Part shown: positions 10,188 to 21,674 of the stretch, one piece after another
Layout: every line of letters begins with the position of its first letter
Position numbering within the stretch: the first letter of the stretch is position 1
From: Lathyrus oleraceus
Lineage: Eukaryota; Streptophyta; Magnoliopsida; Fabales; Fabaceae
DNA: 64,000 bases
Direction: 5' to 3'
Assembly: GCF_024323335.1 (NCBI RefSeq)
Contig: NC_066579.1
Location: 1,708,501-1,772,500 of the forward strand
Program-made: the position numbers and the translations under genes
The notes under the pieces: generated by a model
Database searches by the model: none
Told to the model about the DNA's origin: nothing
The model's input: only the letters and a program-made list of their open reading frames with translations

Positions 10188-12880
10188 AGGTATCTTCAAC
10201 CAAAGAATATGAAGAATGTTAATCTTCATATGATTGCGATGGGAGATAGTTAAATACTAAAGAGACCTGAACTTTGTCCCTGGATGCTGATGAAATGAAA
10301 TGTTATGAATGCATGAGGGACTCTTTTTTAGTTTTAATTTGCTGGGGATATGGTATGAAATGAACCCGAGCATGGTTTTTATGATGGATGATAAGTAGAG
10401 TGGACATGTGGGGAAAAATGGGAAAATGTGTAACGGTGATCCATAAGAAATGATAAAGACAACGAGGGGCAAGACTCACTAGGGATAACAAATTGTAGGG
10501 GAAAAGAAATGATAGAAGGCCAAACGGTGCTGGACTTTTAGAAGGAAATGCAAGATGAGACTAGACTTGACCAGAAGGAATCATTAAAATATATATCGGC
10601 TTCAAACAGAGTTTGCTAGACAAAATTGGACTTTGAGGTAAGGGGGTATAAGATCAACCAAAGAGGGCGGGGTCAATGCAAAATGAGCTCGAATTACACT
10701 TTGGCTATGCATGATTTGAATTTACTTTTATGCATGATATATGAATGATCATGGTATGAAAATGAAGACGTTCATGAAATGAGACTTGGCGAGATGCCTT
10801 TATTGGTGAATGGAAATGCAAGGTGAAGTCACTAGGGAGATAAGTGATTAATTACTATGAATGATTGCATGTTCTTTAAGAATAATCTTCTAAAGAAGTT
10901 CCACTTGGGAAGACTACTACCGAGGTTTCTTTGGAAAGATTCAAAATGAAATCACTAGGGAGTCTACTACCGAGACTCACTAGAGATAACTAGTGCCAAG
11001 GTTTTATTGAGAAAATACCTACTGCTGAGGTATAATGGAATATCTTCTGCCGAGATCAACTAGGAAATCTACTGTCGAGATTCACTTTGAGAGAGATATA
11101 CCTACTATCAAGGTCTACTGGGAAATCATATACCGAGATCAATCAGGGAATCTACTATCGAGATTCTGTGGGGAACACCTTCTGCGGAGGCCTATTGGGA
11201 AATCTTTTGTCAAGATTAACCAGGGAATCTACTATTAATAATCACTTTGAGAGAGATATACCTACTATCAAGGTCTACTGGGAAATCTTCTATCGAGATC
11301 AACCAGGGAATCTACTGTCGAGATTCACTCTGATAGAGAAATACCTACTATCGAGGTCTACTGGGAAATCTTCTGTTGAGATTAGCCATGGAATCTTCTG
11401 CCGATATTCTATAAGGAAACACTTTATGTCGAGGCCTATTGGGAAATATTCTGCCGAGATTAGTCAGGGAATCTTCTGCCGAGATTTTAATGAGGAAAAC
11501 ACCTTTTGCCGAGGTCTATTGAGAATCTTTTGCTGAGATTATCTAGGGAATCTTCTGCCGAGATTTTGCTGACAAGCGTAAAGTAGTTGATTGTAGTAAT
11601 AATGACTATATTCATATGTGGATGATACATGGTTCATGTTATGCTTATGAATAAATTTTTCATTTTGATTGATGCATGTGATGTTATGGTTACTCAGTTT
11701 AGTGCCCCATAATTGTGGGTATACCACACATGAAATGTAACGACTGATCAATGCATGTATACATGCTAATAAGAATTAGAATTTGAGAGGTGCCAAGCAA
11801 GGTTGGACTTTTATTGCAAATGCTTGATTTTCAAGGGTACATGTTTTGGGAATATGCCAGATGAATGTGATGGATTTCCTAGCATTACACTAGAGTGATG
11901 CGACATAATTACTGCATGTGAATGAGTTATGCAATGACTTTAAGGTTTCCAACTATGCCCTTGTAGTGGGTAATGGATGAAAGAATCCCTTTGCAACAGA
12001 GTTTCTTGTTGAGGGAAAATTAATTTTGATGGAAGGTAATTTCCAGCATGATTTCCCGAAACTCGTTTCAAACTTAACTTTTGCTGACACAATGTAGGAT
12101 TTTGGCTTGAGTAGCTTGAAAGTCAGGGGAGAACTTGCCCCTGTAATAGCTCTCTCTTTCCCCCATTTGTTGGGTCTTTGAAGAGATTTTCCTTGAAAGG
12201 TGTTTAGAAGCAGCTTGCCATAACCTTGAGGTGGCTTACCCTAAAGTTTGAATCTTGCAGTGGTTGTTGACTAACCGGACCTTGGAGTGGTAGACTTCTA
12301 ATTAACCGACCTTTTGACTCATTGAGCTCTTTAGGTGGCTTGCCCCTGTCTGAGACTTGCAGGTATTTGTTCTTTAAGTAAATGACTTTTGGGGTGATCG
12401 GCTCGAATTGACCATCCCCCCCACCCGTGATTTTCCCCTAAATGGACTTTATTCACATGATCAAGCTCCTCAACTGACTGCACATTATTGGGATTCCTTT
12501 TATGCTAAATGCTGACTTACAGATAAAATTGTCCGTTCAAAATGGTAATTTTAATGCAGTGCTTACGCAAAACTTTGAAATTAAAATTTATTGATATGAA
12601 CGGGTGAAATATAATGAATGGGTCACTAATCAGAACACAATACTGATCTAGCCATTCATAGTTAGCAAGGTGGTGTGATCAACACAAATGATTAACAAAG
12701 ATTATTTGGAGTCAGGTTAACGCAACCTTGTTGTAGTATGCTTTCAAAATAAACACTGCCTCAGTTAGGTCTTTTAAGGGTTGTAACGTGGTTTGGTTCA
12801 AGGTTTTTTTAACAAAAGGATATGAGGCTCAAAAATTAATTTTAACCCACCCCTTATTCTTGATAATCTCCAGTCATACG
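10188..12880 (-). other. 3' internal non-coding region of element B
   Basis: Sequence between the polypurine tract and the inserted LTR C. It has no recognisable pol or other gene. It contains a degenerate tandem array (separate entry) and stretches such as 12090-12450 with many short phrases ending CTTGCCCC or GACCTT. Such long repeat-rich 3' regions are typical of Tat/Ogre elements. Short frames here (10257-10472, 11539-11751) have no family support. Confidence 0.6.
10915..11575. repeat. Degenerate tandem array in the B 3' region
   Basis: About twenty diverged units of roughly 28-30 bases built around GGGAATCTTCTGCCGAGAT or TACTATCGAGGTCTACTGGG. The plus-strand frames at 11035-11536 are open only because the units lack stops; they are not a gene. 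Confidence 0.85.
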
Positions 12881-14492
12881 TGTTGTACCTCAAAACTTTC
12901 CCTCCCCTTTTCATCTTTTCATTCAACCCTAACTTGAGAATCAGTTGCATACCTTCACGCTTCATTCATATGCATCAATCATTCATTCATATATAGAGGT
13001 TTTATCTCTTTGAAGCTTGAATATGACAAAGTTCCATTATGGTATTCTTCAAGGGATTCAAACCCTAGTTATGGGCCCTTGGTAGAGATGTTGCTTAAGG
13101 AGCTTGATGTTTGGTTTGAAACCCCAATCCTTGATCTTAGAGTTGGTAAACCTTATGGTTTATTTCAAAGGGTTGGAAACCCTAAGTTGGTTCATGGCAC
13201 TGATAGATTGTTTGGTTTGAGACTCTTGGTTATTTCTTGGAACTTTGATCTTTGACCTAGATAAACCCTAGTTCATAGCTTGCCATGTGATTGGTCTATG
13301 GTATGCTTGCATTGATTGCATGTTTTCATGGTCCATTCAGAATCGAAGTCTCATTGCATTCACATATCATCCATTGGTCATCATTTGATCTAAGGTTCAT
13401 TCCATGTGTTAAAGTTCAAGCTTTTTGGTCCCATTGATTCAAGATATCATTGTCTATTTGGTCAAGGCATTCCATTGGTCCATTAGCTTCCTTTCCATTC
13501 ACCCATTCAAATCTGTTTTAGAATTCATCTAAGGCATTTGTTCATATTGAATTTAATCAATGAGCGTTTGAATTTACATTTTTGCATTGTTTCATTAGAA
13601 CATTTTTATCAAATAAATTACATTTTATTCATAAGATTCATTGATTACATTACACATTACATTGAAAAGATTACACAAAATTACATTTTTTGCATAAGTT
13701 GACTTTTGGTCAACTGTTGGGTTTTTGGTCAACCAGTTGACCAAAGTCAACTCACCTACTTTTCATGACCTAAACCCCTAATACTCATTGCATATTCACT
13801 CTTGCATAAGATTTCATGGCCATATGCTTCATGAGCAAGAAACCTTATTTTTTGCATCCAATTTATGCCTTGAACTTTGCCATGCCTTAAACACCTTGAA
13901 TTGCTTTGAAACCATAATCCAGCTATCCAATGTCACAAGTCTAGAGCCCTGCATTCAACTGAATTCATTAGCATCTCCAAACATATAAAATCATGTCCAT
14001 ACAATTCAAACAAAGGACCAAGTTATCATGGAAGTTGTCACAACCAATGCACATGAAAGAATCATACATCAAGAATTCACATAGTAGTAGCAGATCCTAA
14101 GTTAACAGGTTGAACCACTAATAAACTCACCATATACTAACCATATCCTATTAACAGATTTTCCAATTGACATGTAAATAGCCAACTAACCAAATGCCAT
14201 ATCAGAACCAAAAACCTGCAAATGAGATGAAATAAACTTCAAAAGATTGCAACCAACCCATGACAAAAATCAATTCAGAACCTTCCAATTCCTAAAAAAC
14301 TGAACCACACCAAAAACTGTCATAAGAGAATAACAAAATGATCATTCCAACTCTAACAACCTCCACAACTCTAACTGTCATAACCACCCCTAACTGAATT
14401 CTTCAATGAACTCTCCTAATTCCACTCTTCAATTAACTCTCCTAACCATTGAACAATCCACTTTCTCCAACTTCCAACTACCCTGTAACAAC

Positions 14493-14500
14493 CTATAAAA
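14493..14500 (+). promoter_or_regulatory. Putative TATA box of LTR C
   Basis: CTATAAAA about 1.6 kb after the LTR start, the same relative place as in E (about 1.5 kb). It supports the plus orientation of C. Confidence 0.5.
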
Positions 14501-15305
14501 CCAACTTCAAATAACTCTCTAAAAATCTCTAATCCCTCTTCTAACGACCCTGATAACAGAAATCACAAAAAGCCTACAAACGGAATGAACCGAAATCCCC
14601 TCAATAGAACTCCCCAACCAATATCCTCTCCAACCTCTCAATAACCATTCTACAACCTCTATAACAAAGAGATCTTAAAGAACAAAACAAGGAAACAAGC
14701 AGAGAAAAGGACAAAATTAAAGAAGAAGAGAAAATGAAGAAGGGAAAGCTAGGAATCGAAAAAGGAAGAAGAAGCGTACAATTTGTAAGGGTGGAAACCA
14801 AAGGTATCCATCTTTGTTTCAATCAATAACACTCCGTAAAGAATCTCATCTTTCATTATTCGTCATCTGAATTTGAACACACGAACGTGAAATCATCTTC
14901 AACACCAACATAACGACAAGGCACAAATTCCATTCTCCACTCTTCGTCATCAACGACATTCCGCATGCTTCGTCTGAATTCCACAACATCTTTATCTTCA
15001 TCTCAATCAACAATGCAGGAACGAGAATCTTCATTATGTATCTCAAACATAACTCACGAACATGGATCTTCATTCTGTATCTCAAACACAGTTCATGAAC
15101 ACGAACATTCATCTTTATCTCAATCAACAATGAACAAAAGAGTGCATCGGATGTTGAGGTGAGCTTTTCATTGATTCACGAATGCCACTGAGCGAGCTTC
15201 CTTTTTTGGAGCCGTGAAGGAGTTCCTCTGTGTTTTTTGACCTGAGCATATTTGTTTTAGATGAGCCTTAAGAGTGTTTTGGGGTACATTGATGAGATTA
15301 GGGTC

Positions 15306-15313
15306 GTGGTCTT
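15306..15313. repeat. Target site duplication of hAT element D (left copy)
   Basis: GTGGTCTT, repeated exactly at 18494-18501 on the other side of D. Eight bases is the hallmark of hAT insertion. Confidence 0.95.
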
Positions 15314-18300
15314 CAGTGGCGGAGCCAGATAAAAAAATTTGGGATGGCCGCTAACGTAAAATAAAGATTATAAATAAAATGTAAATAGTATTTTAAATAA
15401 AATATTAAAGTTAAAATAAATACAAAGTTAATTACTAAAAATTTAAATTACATGACTTAAAACTACCTTAAAGTAATGCTTTACGCATTCTGAGTGACTT
15501 GAAATCATCAATAATTGACTCCGAACTAATGCTTGCACTAATCTCCCTTTCAATATATACTGTCATGCTATCTCCAAGAAACCCATCATCCATCTTGTTT
15601 CTAAACTTAGTCTTAATAATTTTCATTGCTGAAAAAGACCTCTCAGTTGTGGCCGTAGAAACGGTAAGAGTCATGATAAGACGAAGTAGTCTATCAATCA
15701 AGAAGTAAGTTTCAGCCTGTCCAGATGCAACCAAACATGAACATATTTCTTGAGTAGTTGATAAATTATTCAAGTTTGATGTTTGACGAGCAACAAATAG
15801 AAAATGTTGGAGTTGAAATTGCAAATTATTCTGCTCTTGATCACTAAAATCCATAGGATAATATTTTTCAACTAAAGAACAAATAATATCAATGCTAAAA
15901 GCTTTATATCCATCCTTAGGAGATAAAGAACAAGAAAGAGTTAACAAATCCATTGCTTGCTCACTGAATCTGCTATTCAACTCTTGTAACTGTTTGTCAA
16001 TGATAGTGAAAAAGATTTCAACTTTAAAGTAATGTTGAATTGTGACTTAATTCTCTTCAAGACGGGAGTGTCCAAATCTTGTTGTTGAATGAACATCATT
16101 AAGATCAGGAATCTCAATACCATGCTTTTCACAAAAATATACCACTTTAGTAAACAATATATCCCAACCATTTTCTCTCAAACCTTGAATAAGATGTTTT
16201 GTTGAACGAACCAAGTTCATAGCATTAACTACATCTTGATTTTTTTTGTAAGGCTTGACAAAGCATATCTGTTATTCCCATGATTTCATTCATCAAGTGC
16301 AAAATAAATATAAAATCAAATGCCTTCAAGTAATTGTAACAACTATCTGCATCCCCACGTGTAGCATAACTCCCTCTATCTTTTGCAATTTTTTTTAAAA
16401 TTAAACAAGTTGCTTCATACATGTTTATCAAGCTAGAAATTGAATCGTAATGTGATCCCCAACGAGTATCTCCAGCTCGTTTCAATGTACCAACTTGATT
16501 TTCACCTTTACCAGTTACAATCTCATCAATCTCTAACAAATAAGCAATTTCTTCTAATTGGGCAGCTTGTAACTCATCATGACGCTTTGTAGAAGAACAA
16601 ATAACATTCACAACAAAGATCAGCTTCTCAAAAAATTTATGAACAGGTTTGACTTCTCTTGATGATGTAACTAATGCAAGTTGCAATCGATGAGCAAAAC
16701 AATGAACATAGTATGCATAAGGACAATCCTTCATAAAGAGGGCTTGTAAACCATTCCATTCTCCTATCATATTGCTAGCACCATCATACCATTGGCCACG
16801 AATGTTAGAAACATCAAGGTTATGTCGAGAAAGTATATCACATATTGCTTCCTTAAGAGTTAAAGATGTGGTGTCTTTAACATGTGCCACATCAAAAAAT
16901 CTCTCTTGTATTAAACCAACTTTATCAACAAATCTTAATACAAGAGCCATTTTTTCTTTTTTTGACTCACCACGAGCTTCATCAACAACGATACAAAATT
17001 TGGAATCACCAATTTCCTCACGAATACTCTTTTTCACCCTACTAGAAAGAATTTGCAAGAGCTCTTTTTGAATTTGATGTGAAGTATACTTGCAATTTTG
17101 TGGAGCATTTTCCAACACAACTTTTGCAACTTCATCATTGTAGGATTCTAAAAGTTTCAATAACTCAAGAAAGTTACCTTGATTTCTTGATTTGCTACTT
17201 TCGTTGTGACCCTTAAAAGCACAAGCTTGTAGTGTTAACCAACGAACAGTGTCAATTGAAGTCTTGAGTCGTAACCGATTATTCATTCTTTGACTTGAAC
17301 TTTGCACTTGAATAACATTTCTAATATGACCATCTTTATTCAACAAGTCTTGACAAGCTTTCATTGCATTGTTGTGTGGTGAGCAAGGATCCTTCCCTAT
17401 GTGTTTAAGAAAGGAACAATGTTTTCCATTCCTAACTTTCTTCCAATTTCTAAAATCCATAGAAATAAAGACAAGTGATCTGGGACATCCACAAAGTTTT
17501 TTTCTAAAAAGGTAACATGGTAAGAAATATGAGGCATCTTTAGATGGTGAATATTCTAACCATGATGGAAATATGCTAAACCAAGTATGTTGAAACCTTC
17601 TCGAATGATCCTCGTTACCGGACAAAGGATAGTTTTCTAAATGAATTTGATATGGACCCCATTTTAGATAAGCTCTTTGTATTGCATCCACTTGATTTGG
17701 TGGATATTGCCAAATCAGAGGACGCTTTCCAGGATCGCGTTCCAAAGAATTTTCAAAACCATGATGCTCTTCAATTGTTGGATTCTCAAGAACTATTTCA
17801 GATTCGGATGTCGGGATTATAATTTCTTCATCTCTCTCGTCTCTTTCAATTTCACATGCTTTCCTTTTGAAAAAAGAATCAATTTTCCTATTATTCATAT
17901 TTACTCTTCCTATAATATCATATCAGATCCAAAAATCAATTTAGAGAACATAAAAATTAAAAGAGAAAAAAATTAATAAACTTAATTAATCAACTTTAAT
18001 CCGTTTTCAAATACCGGTAACTTCACTATTAGAAATTAGAAGCAACAATGATTAAATAAAATTTATTACAGTGTATAACTATATCTGTAAATTACAGTGT
18101 TATGAATTGGCTTAATAAACCTCATATAGATTATTTTAACACATCAAGAAAGAAGAACCCTAAAAATTTCAAAAACACAAATCAAGCAATCACTTTAATT
18201 TGTTACTTTTTATAAAAGAAGAATGAATAAAGTTTTTTACCTGTTAGATGCCGATCACTTTAATCTGTTCCGATTCCGGTGCCGGTAGCAAACCCATATG

Positions 18301-18493
18301 ATAAAGAAAGGAAAGGTAGGGGATTTTTACCTTATATGTATTTTAACCTAACTTTGAATGAAAAAGAAAAAATAAAAATTAATTTTAATTTAAAATAAGG
18401 ATGTTTTAGTAATTTAATATATATGAATTAAAAAAAGTAAAAGGTTGAGGGGTGGTCGTGGCCTTCCCACATCCCCCCTCAGTTCCGCCACTG
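15314..18493 (-). mobile_element. hAT DNA transposon D, nearly complete, with transposase remnant
   Basis: Terminal inverted repeats CAGTGGCGGAGCCAG (15314-15328) and CAGTGGCGGAACTGA (minus strand from 18493), flanked by the 8-bp duplication GTGGTCTT. Length 3180 bp. A transposase gene fills most of it on the minus strand. Clear termini, a perfect duplication and only two visible coding lesions suggest a fairly recent insertion. It sits within LTR C. Confidence 0.95.
15468..17898 (-). pseudogene. hAT transposase, TTF-type zinc finger / DUF4371 family (two lesions)
   Basis: Start ATG at 17898. The first 557 residues are open: an N-terminal MNNRKIDSFFKRK-like segment, a TTF-type zinc-finger region (WFSIFPSWLEYS with DASYFLPCYLF), then the DUF4371/RNase H-like region containing FCIVVDEARG and the YYVHCFAHRLQLAL motif. 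A run of eight A's near 16240 shifts the frame and ends the first frame at 16225. In the new frame similarity continues to a TAA at 16047-16049 and then to the C-terminal hAT dimerisation region (STATTERSFSAMKIIKTKFR), ending 15468. So one slippage-type frameshift and one nonsense codon separate it from a full-length protein. Such transposases act in the nucleus on their own inverted repeats; this copy probably cannot. Confidence 0.9.
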
Positions 18494-18501
18494 GTGGTCT
18501 T
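18494..18501. repeat. Target site duplication of hAT element D (right copy)
   Basis: GTGGTCTT, identical to 15306-15313. Confidence 0.95.
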
Positions 18502-20154
18502 GGTTCATGTAAGACCAGGGCCGGTGTTGAGAAAATTGGTCTTTTTTGCCCAAGAATTCCATGGCCCAAGCATTTTCTGCATACACCTCACTCTATCAAT
18601 TCACCCTATGGCCCACGTTGATGTTTAAGCCCTAATCTTAATTAATTTATTGTTAATTCTAGTTTTTTATTAATTCTGTTTTGTTAATCTTGATAGGAAT
18701 TAGGATTAGTGCTTAGTTTTAGAAATATTAGGAATTAGTACCTTGTTGTTAATTAGGGATTAATATGGTTTAATTGGTTAATTAGTAGAATTTTGGTTAT
18801 GTGATTAGAAAATAGGTTTAACCATGTGGATCTTGATCTCTTATGTTTAGATTAATCTCATATTAGGTTAACCTTTCCATGATTAGGATATTTTGATCAT
18901 TAGGTTGTTTCATTTTGTGGATTTCGTTCCTGATTTGAATAATGTGGTTAAGCGTAGATTTTCCCATAATTCGTTTTTAGGTTAAGTTTGTTATGCTTGG
19001 ATTGTGAGTGGCCATTAGGTTTGTTAATTCATTTTGTGAATAATGATTGTTTTACCCCTAGGGTTTAGAATAGCCTAACTTGCATGCTCCCTTAGTTTAG
19101 GACTTGTAGAAATATTCAAATTGTTGATTAACCCTTTAGGTTATTGTGTATTCATTTCCAACTGATTTTTTTCCTGATTGATTCAGTTTATCAAAGTTCA
19201 CTTTGATCAATTAAATCCTTTGATTGTGCTCAATTCTCCAATCCTATTAAAGTAACCAAAAGACCCTTGATCACTTGATAGGGTAAGTCATGTGTTCAAA
19301 GCTGTACTGGATACTGAATCTCAAGACTTCAAGACCTTAAGATTCAAAGGTCAAGATTCAAGACTTCATATAATTCTGATCAATACAGGACATACTGAAC
19401 TACTACAAGGCACATCAAAGGTGGTTCTTCAAGAGCTTGTTAATCAAGGTTAAAATTGAGTGGCATGAGCCCTAAGAAATAGAGAAGGGATGAGAGTGGA
19501 GAATTCCTATCCTCACTCTGAATATCTTTGGGTACGAGACGAATGACCATGTTGCTCAACGTATTCACCTCTATTCATAGAATTTAGCATAATTAAAATC
19601 ATATGATTCTCAAGTCTCTCTCCAGCAAACAACATCAACGCAGGGAGCAACAAAGATTCTTCTCCAACAACTTGAAAGTTACGATAAGAATCATATGCCA
19701 CGAGCCTTAAGTAGTAAAGAATAAATGAGACTGGAGAATTCCTATCCTCATTCTGAATATCTTTGGGTACGAGACGAATGACCCAGTTGCTTATCGTATT
19801 CACCTTTACTTATAGAGTTTAGTGTGATTTATATCAAATGACTGTCAAGTCATCTTCATCTCCCTTTGTTTTCATGGTTCCACGAACTACGAAAGCTCTG
19901 ACTTTCTTATTGCACGGGGAGAATACGTAGGCATGAAAATTCAGATTCTCCGTGAGCTACCTTATTTATTTCTACCTTATTTATTGATCCTACCTTATTC
20001 AATGATTCTTAATTCTTCATCAATCAATACCATCTCTTTGAGAGCACATGCATTTTTCCTTGAATTCCATAATCAATGCCTTCCTTTGAACTAAGAGATG
20101 TTTGCCTTGATGCCAAACACTTAATTCTCTTTGTTACTGGTTATGACAAGAGTG
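18502..20154 (+). other. LTR C, middle segment between D and E
   Basis: Non-coding LTR sequence. It includes an AT-rich stretch with many TTAGGTT-like phrases (18640-19150), a duplicated segment at about 19450-19930 and one copy of the hairpin/TACGTAGG box near 19886-19935. I see no gene. Confidence 0.6.
19450..19925. repeat. Tandem duplication, about 237 bp, two copies
   Basis: The phrase GGAGAATTCCTATCCTCA followed by CTTTGGGTACGAGACGAATG occurs near 19497 and again near 19734, with matching flanks. Copies differ at several positions, so the duplication is not recent. The minus-strand frame 19513-19803 lies across it and has no family support. Confidence 0.8.
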
Positions 20155-20159
20155 GGTAT
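20155..20159. repeat. Target site duplication of element E (left copy)
   Basis: GGTAT, identical to 40636-40640. Confidence 0.95.
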
Positions 20160-21666
20160 TGTAAGACCCCAATTTTGACCCTAAGATCCCACATGGCATC
20201 ATAACATTGCATTTGCATTGCCTCAAGGATCATAAGCATCTTGGCTCCTCACCTTTGGGGTGGGATCTCTTGTGAGTGGCTTAAGATCACCAATCATACT
20301 TGAATTGTATATTATTGATTTTATCATTTGATCTACTAACCCAAAAGCACAAAAATATGTCACTAACATCTCTTGTTTGTAGCTTGAGCAGTCACAAGGT
20401 CTAAAAGCTTCTAGGAGATCCTATGTACATTGATATGACCAAGAGAAGGTGAAAGCAAGCATGGCAATGGTTCCCAAAGATCTCATCCATCAAATATGCC
20501 TACCAGGTATCCCAATTCATCATTTTGATCAAAGCAAATCAAAGGTTTTGAGGCTTGTTTCCCTAATCTATCTGTTCATCAACTGTGCCTTGCTCATGAA
20601 GCAACCTCAACCCATGGTCAAATACAATCAAGGGAAGTTCTTTAATTCATCATTTCATGCATATTTGAACTTATTTGAGTGTCCTCAATCATCAATTCAT
20701 CAAGATATGAAGTTTGGACTTGAGAAGTTGATCAGTCAATTCATCTAACTATTTTGAAATACACTGAGACCTAACCTTTTATGTGTTTGACAAATGGAGA
20801 TGGCCCCAAGATAAAACATGTTCTTAAGAACTATATGAACAATTTTCATGTTCATCAAAAATTGATTTGAAGCTTGGAAGGTCATCATCCATTCCAAGAC
20901 ATTATAGCTCATTTTGATTGAAACCCTAATTTTGGGTCAACTTACCAAGGAGATAACTCCTTCATTTTCTATGATTTTGAAGTGCGATTAAATGCATTGG
21001 AAATATTAATATGTCTACTTCAAATGTTATGTTGAGAAAAATTTCAAAATCTCAAAATAAATACATGTGATAATGCAAAACATTATAGGTCACTTTCGAC
21101 CAAATGCATTGAAATGTGAAAAAGTCCAACTTCAAGTGCCCATACCTTCTTCATCAAAAATCCAAATTATGCAAGATTTAAGTCCAAATTTATTTCCTTG
21201 AAAAGATCTACAACTTTCATGTTTAAGATTTTGTCATTTGGAGCGTGTATCATTGAGACAGAAGGGCTTGAACTTTGGCCAATTTTGAAAATCTCACATA
21301 TGCATGTTTTGCACCCTACACTTCAAGTCCAATTTTCATTAATTTACAAGGCCCAAACGGAGTTTTGATCAACATAACATTTATTACTTATGCAATAAGC
21401 TTTCCAACCATTACTCATAAGGTTGCATTTCAAGTTTGGACATGGCATTTTCGAAGGCTTGAACATAATAGTGCAATTTTGGAAAATCATTTAAATTGCC
21501 ATGCATGAGCTAATACAATCCAATATGCACGTCCATTCTACTTACATCATGCATTGGCTTTCATTTCCAGTTGGAATTAGGCCCTCCATGCGCCTGTACA
21601 GGCCCATGCATGGAGGCCCTTTCCATTCATGCAAGCTTTGATTCATGCATTCAGCATTGCTTCTCC

Positions 21667-21674
21667 TATAAATA
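21667..21674 (+). promoter_or_regulatory. TATA box of the E 5' LTR
   Basis: TATAAATA in CTCCTATAAATACAAGG, about 1.5 kb into the LTR. The 3' LTR has the same box at 37454-37461. This puts U3 at about 1.5 kb and the transcript start near 21700. Confidence 0.75.

Noticed and set aside
11035..11536. Repetitive plus-strand frames
   Set aside because: Translation of the degenerate tandem array in the B 3' region; B is on the other strand.
13010..13255. 81-residue plus-strand frame
   Set aside because: Lies in U3 of LTR C, lacks family similarity and fits chance in a stop-poor stretch.
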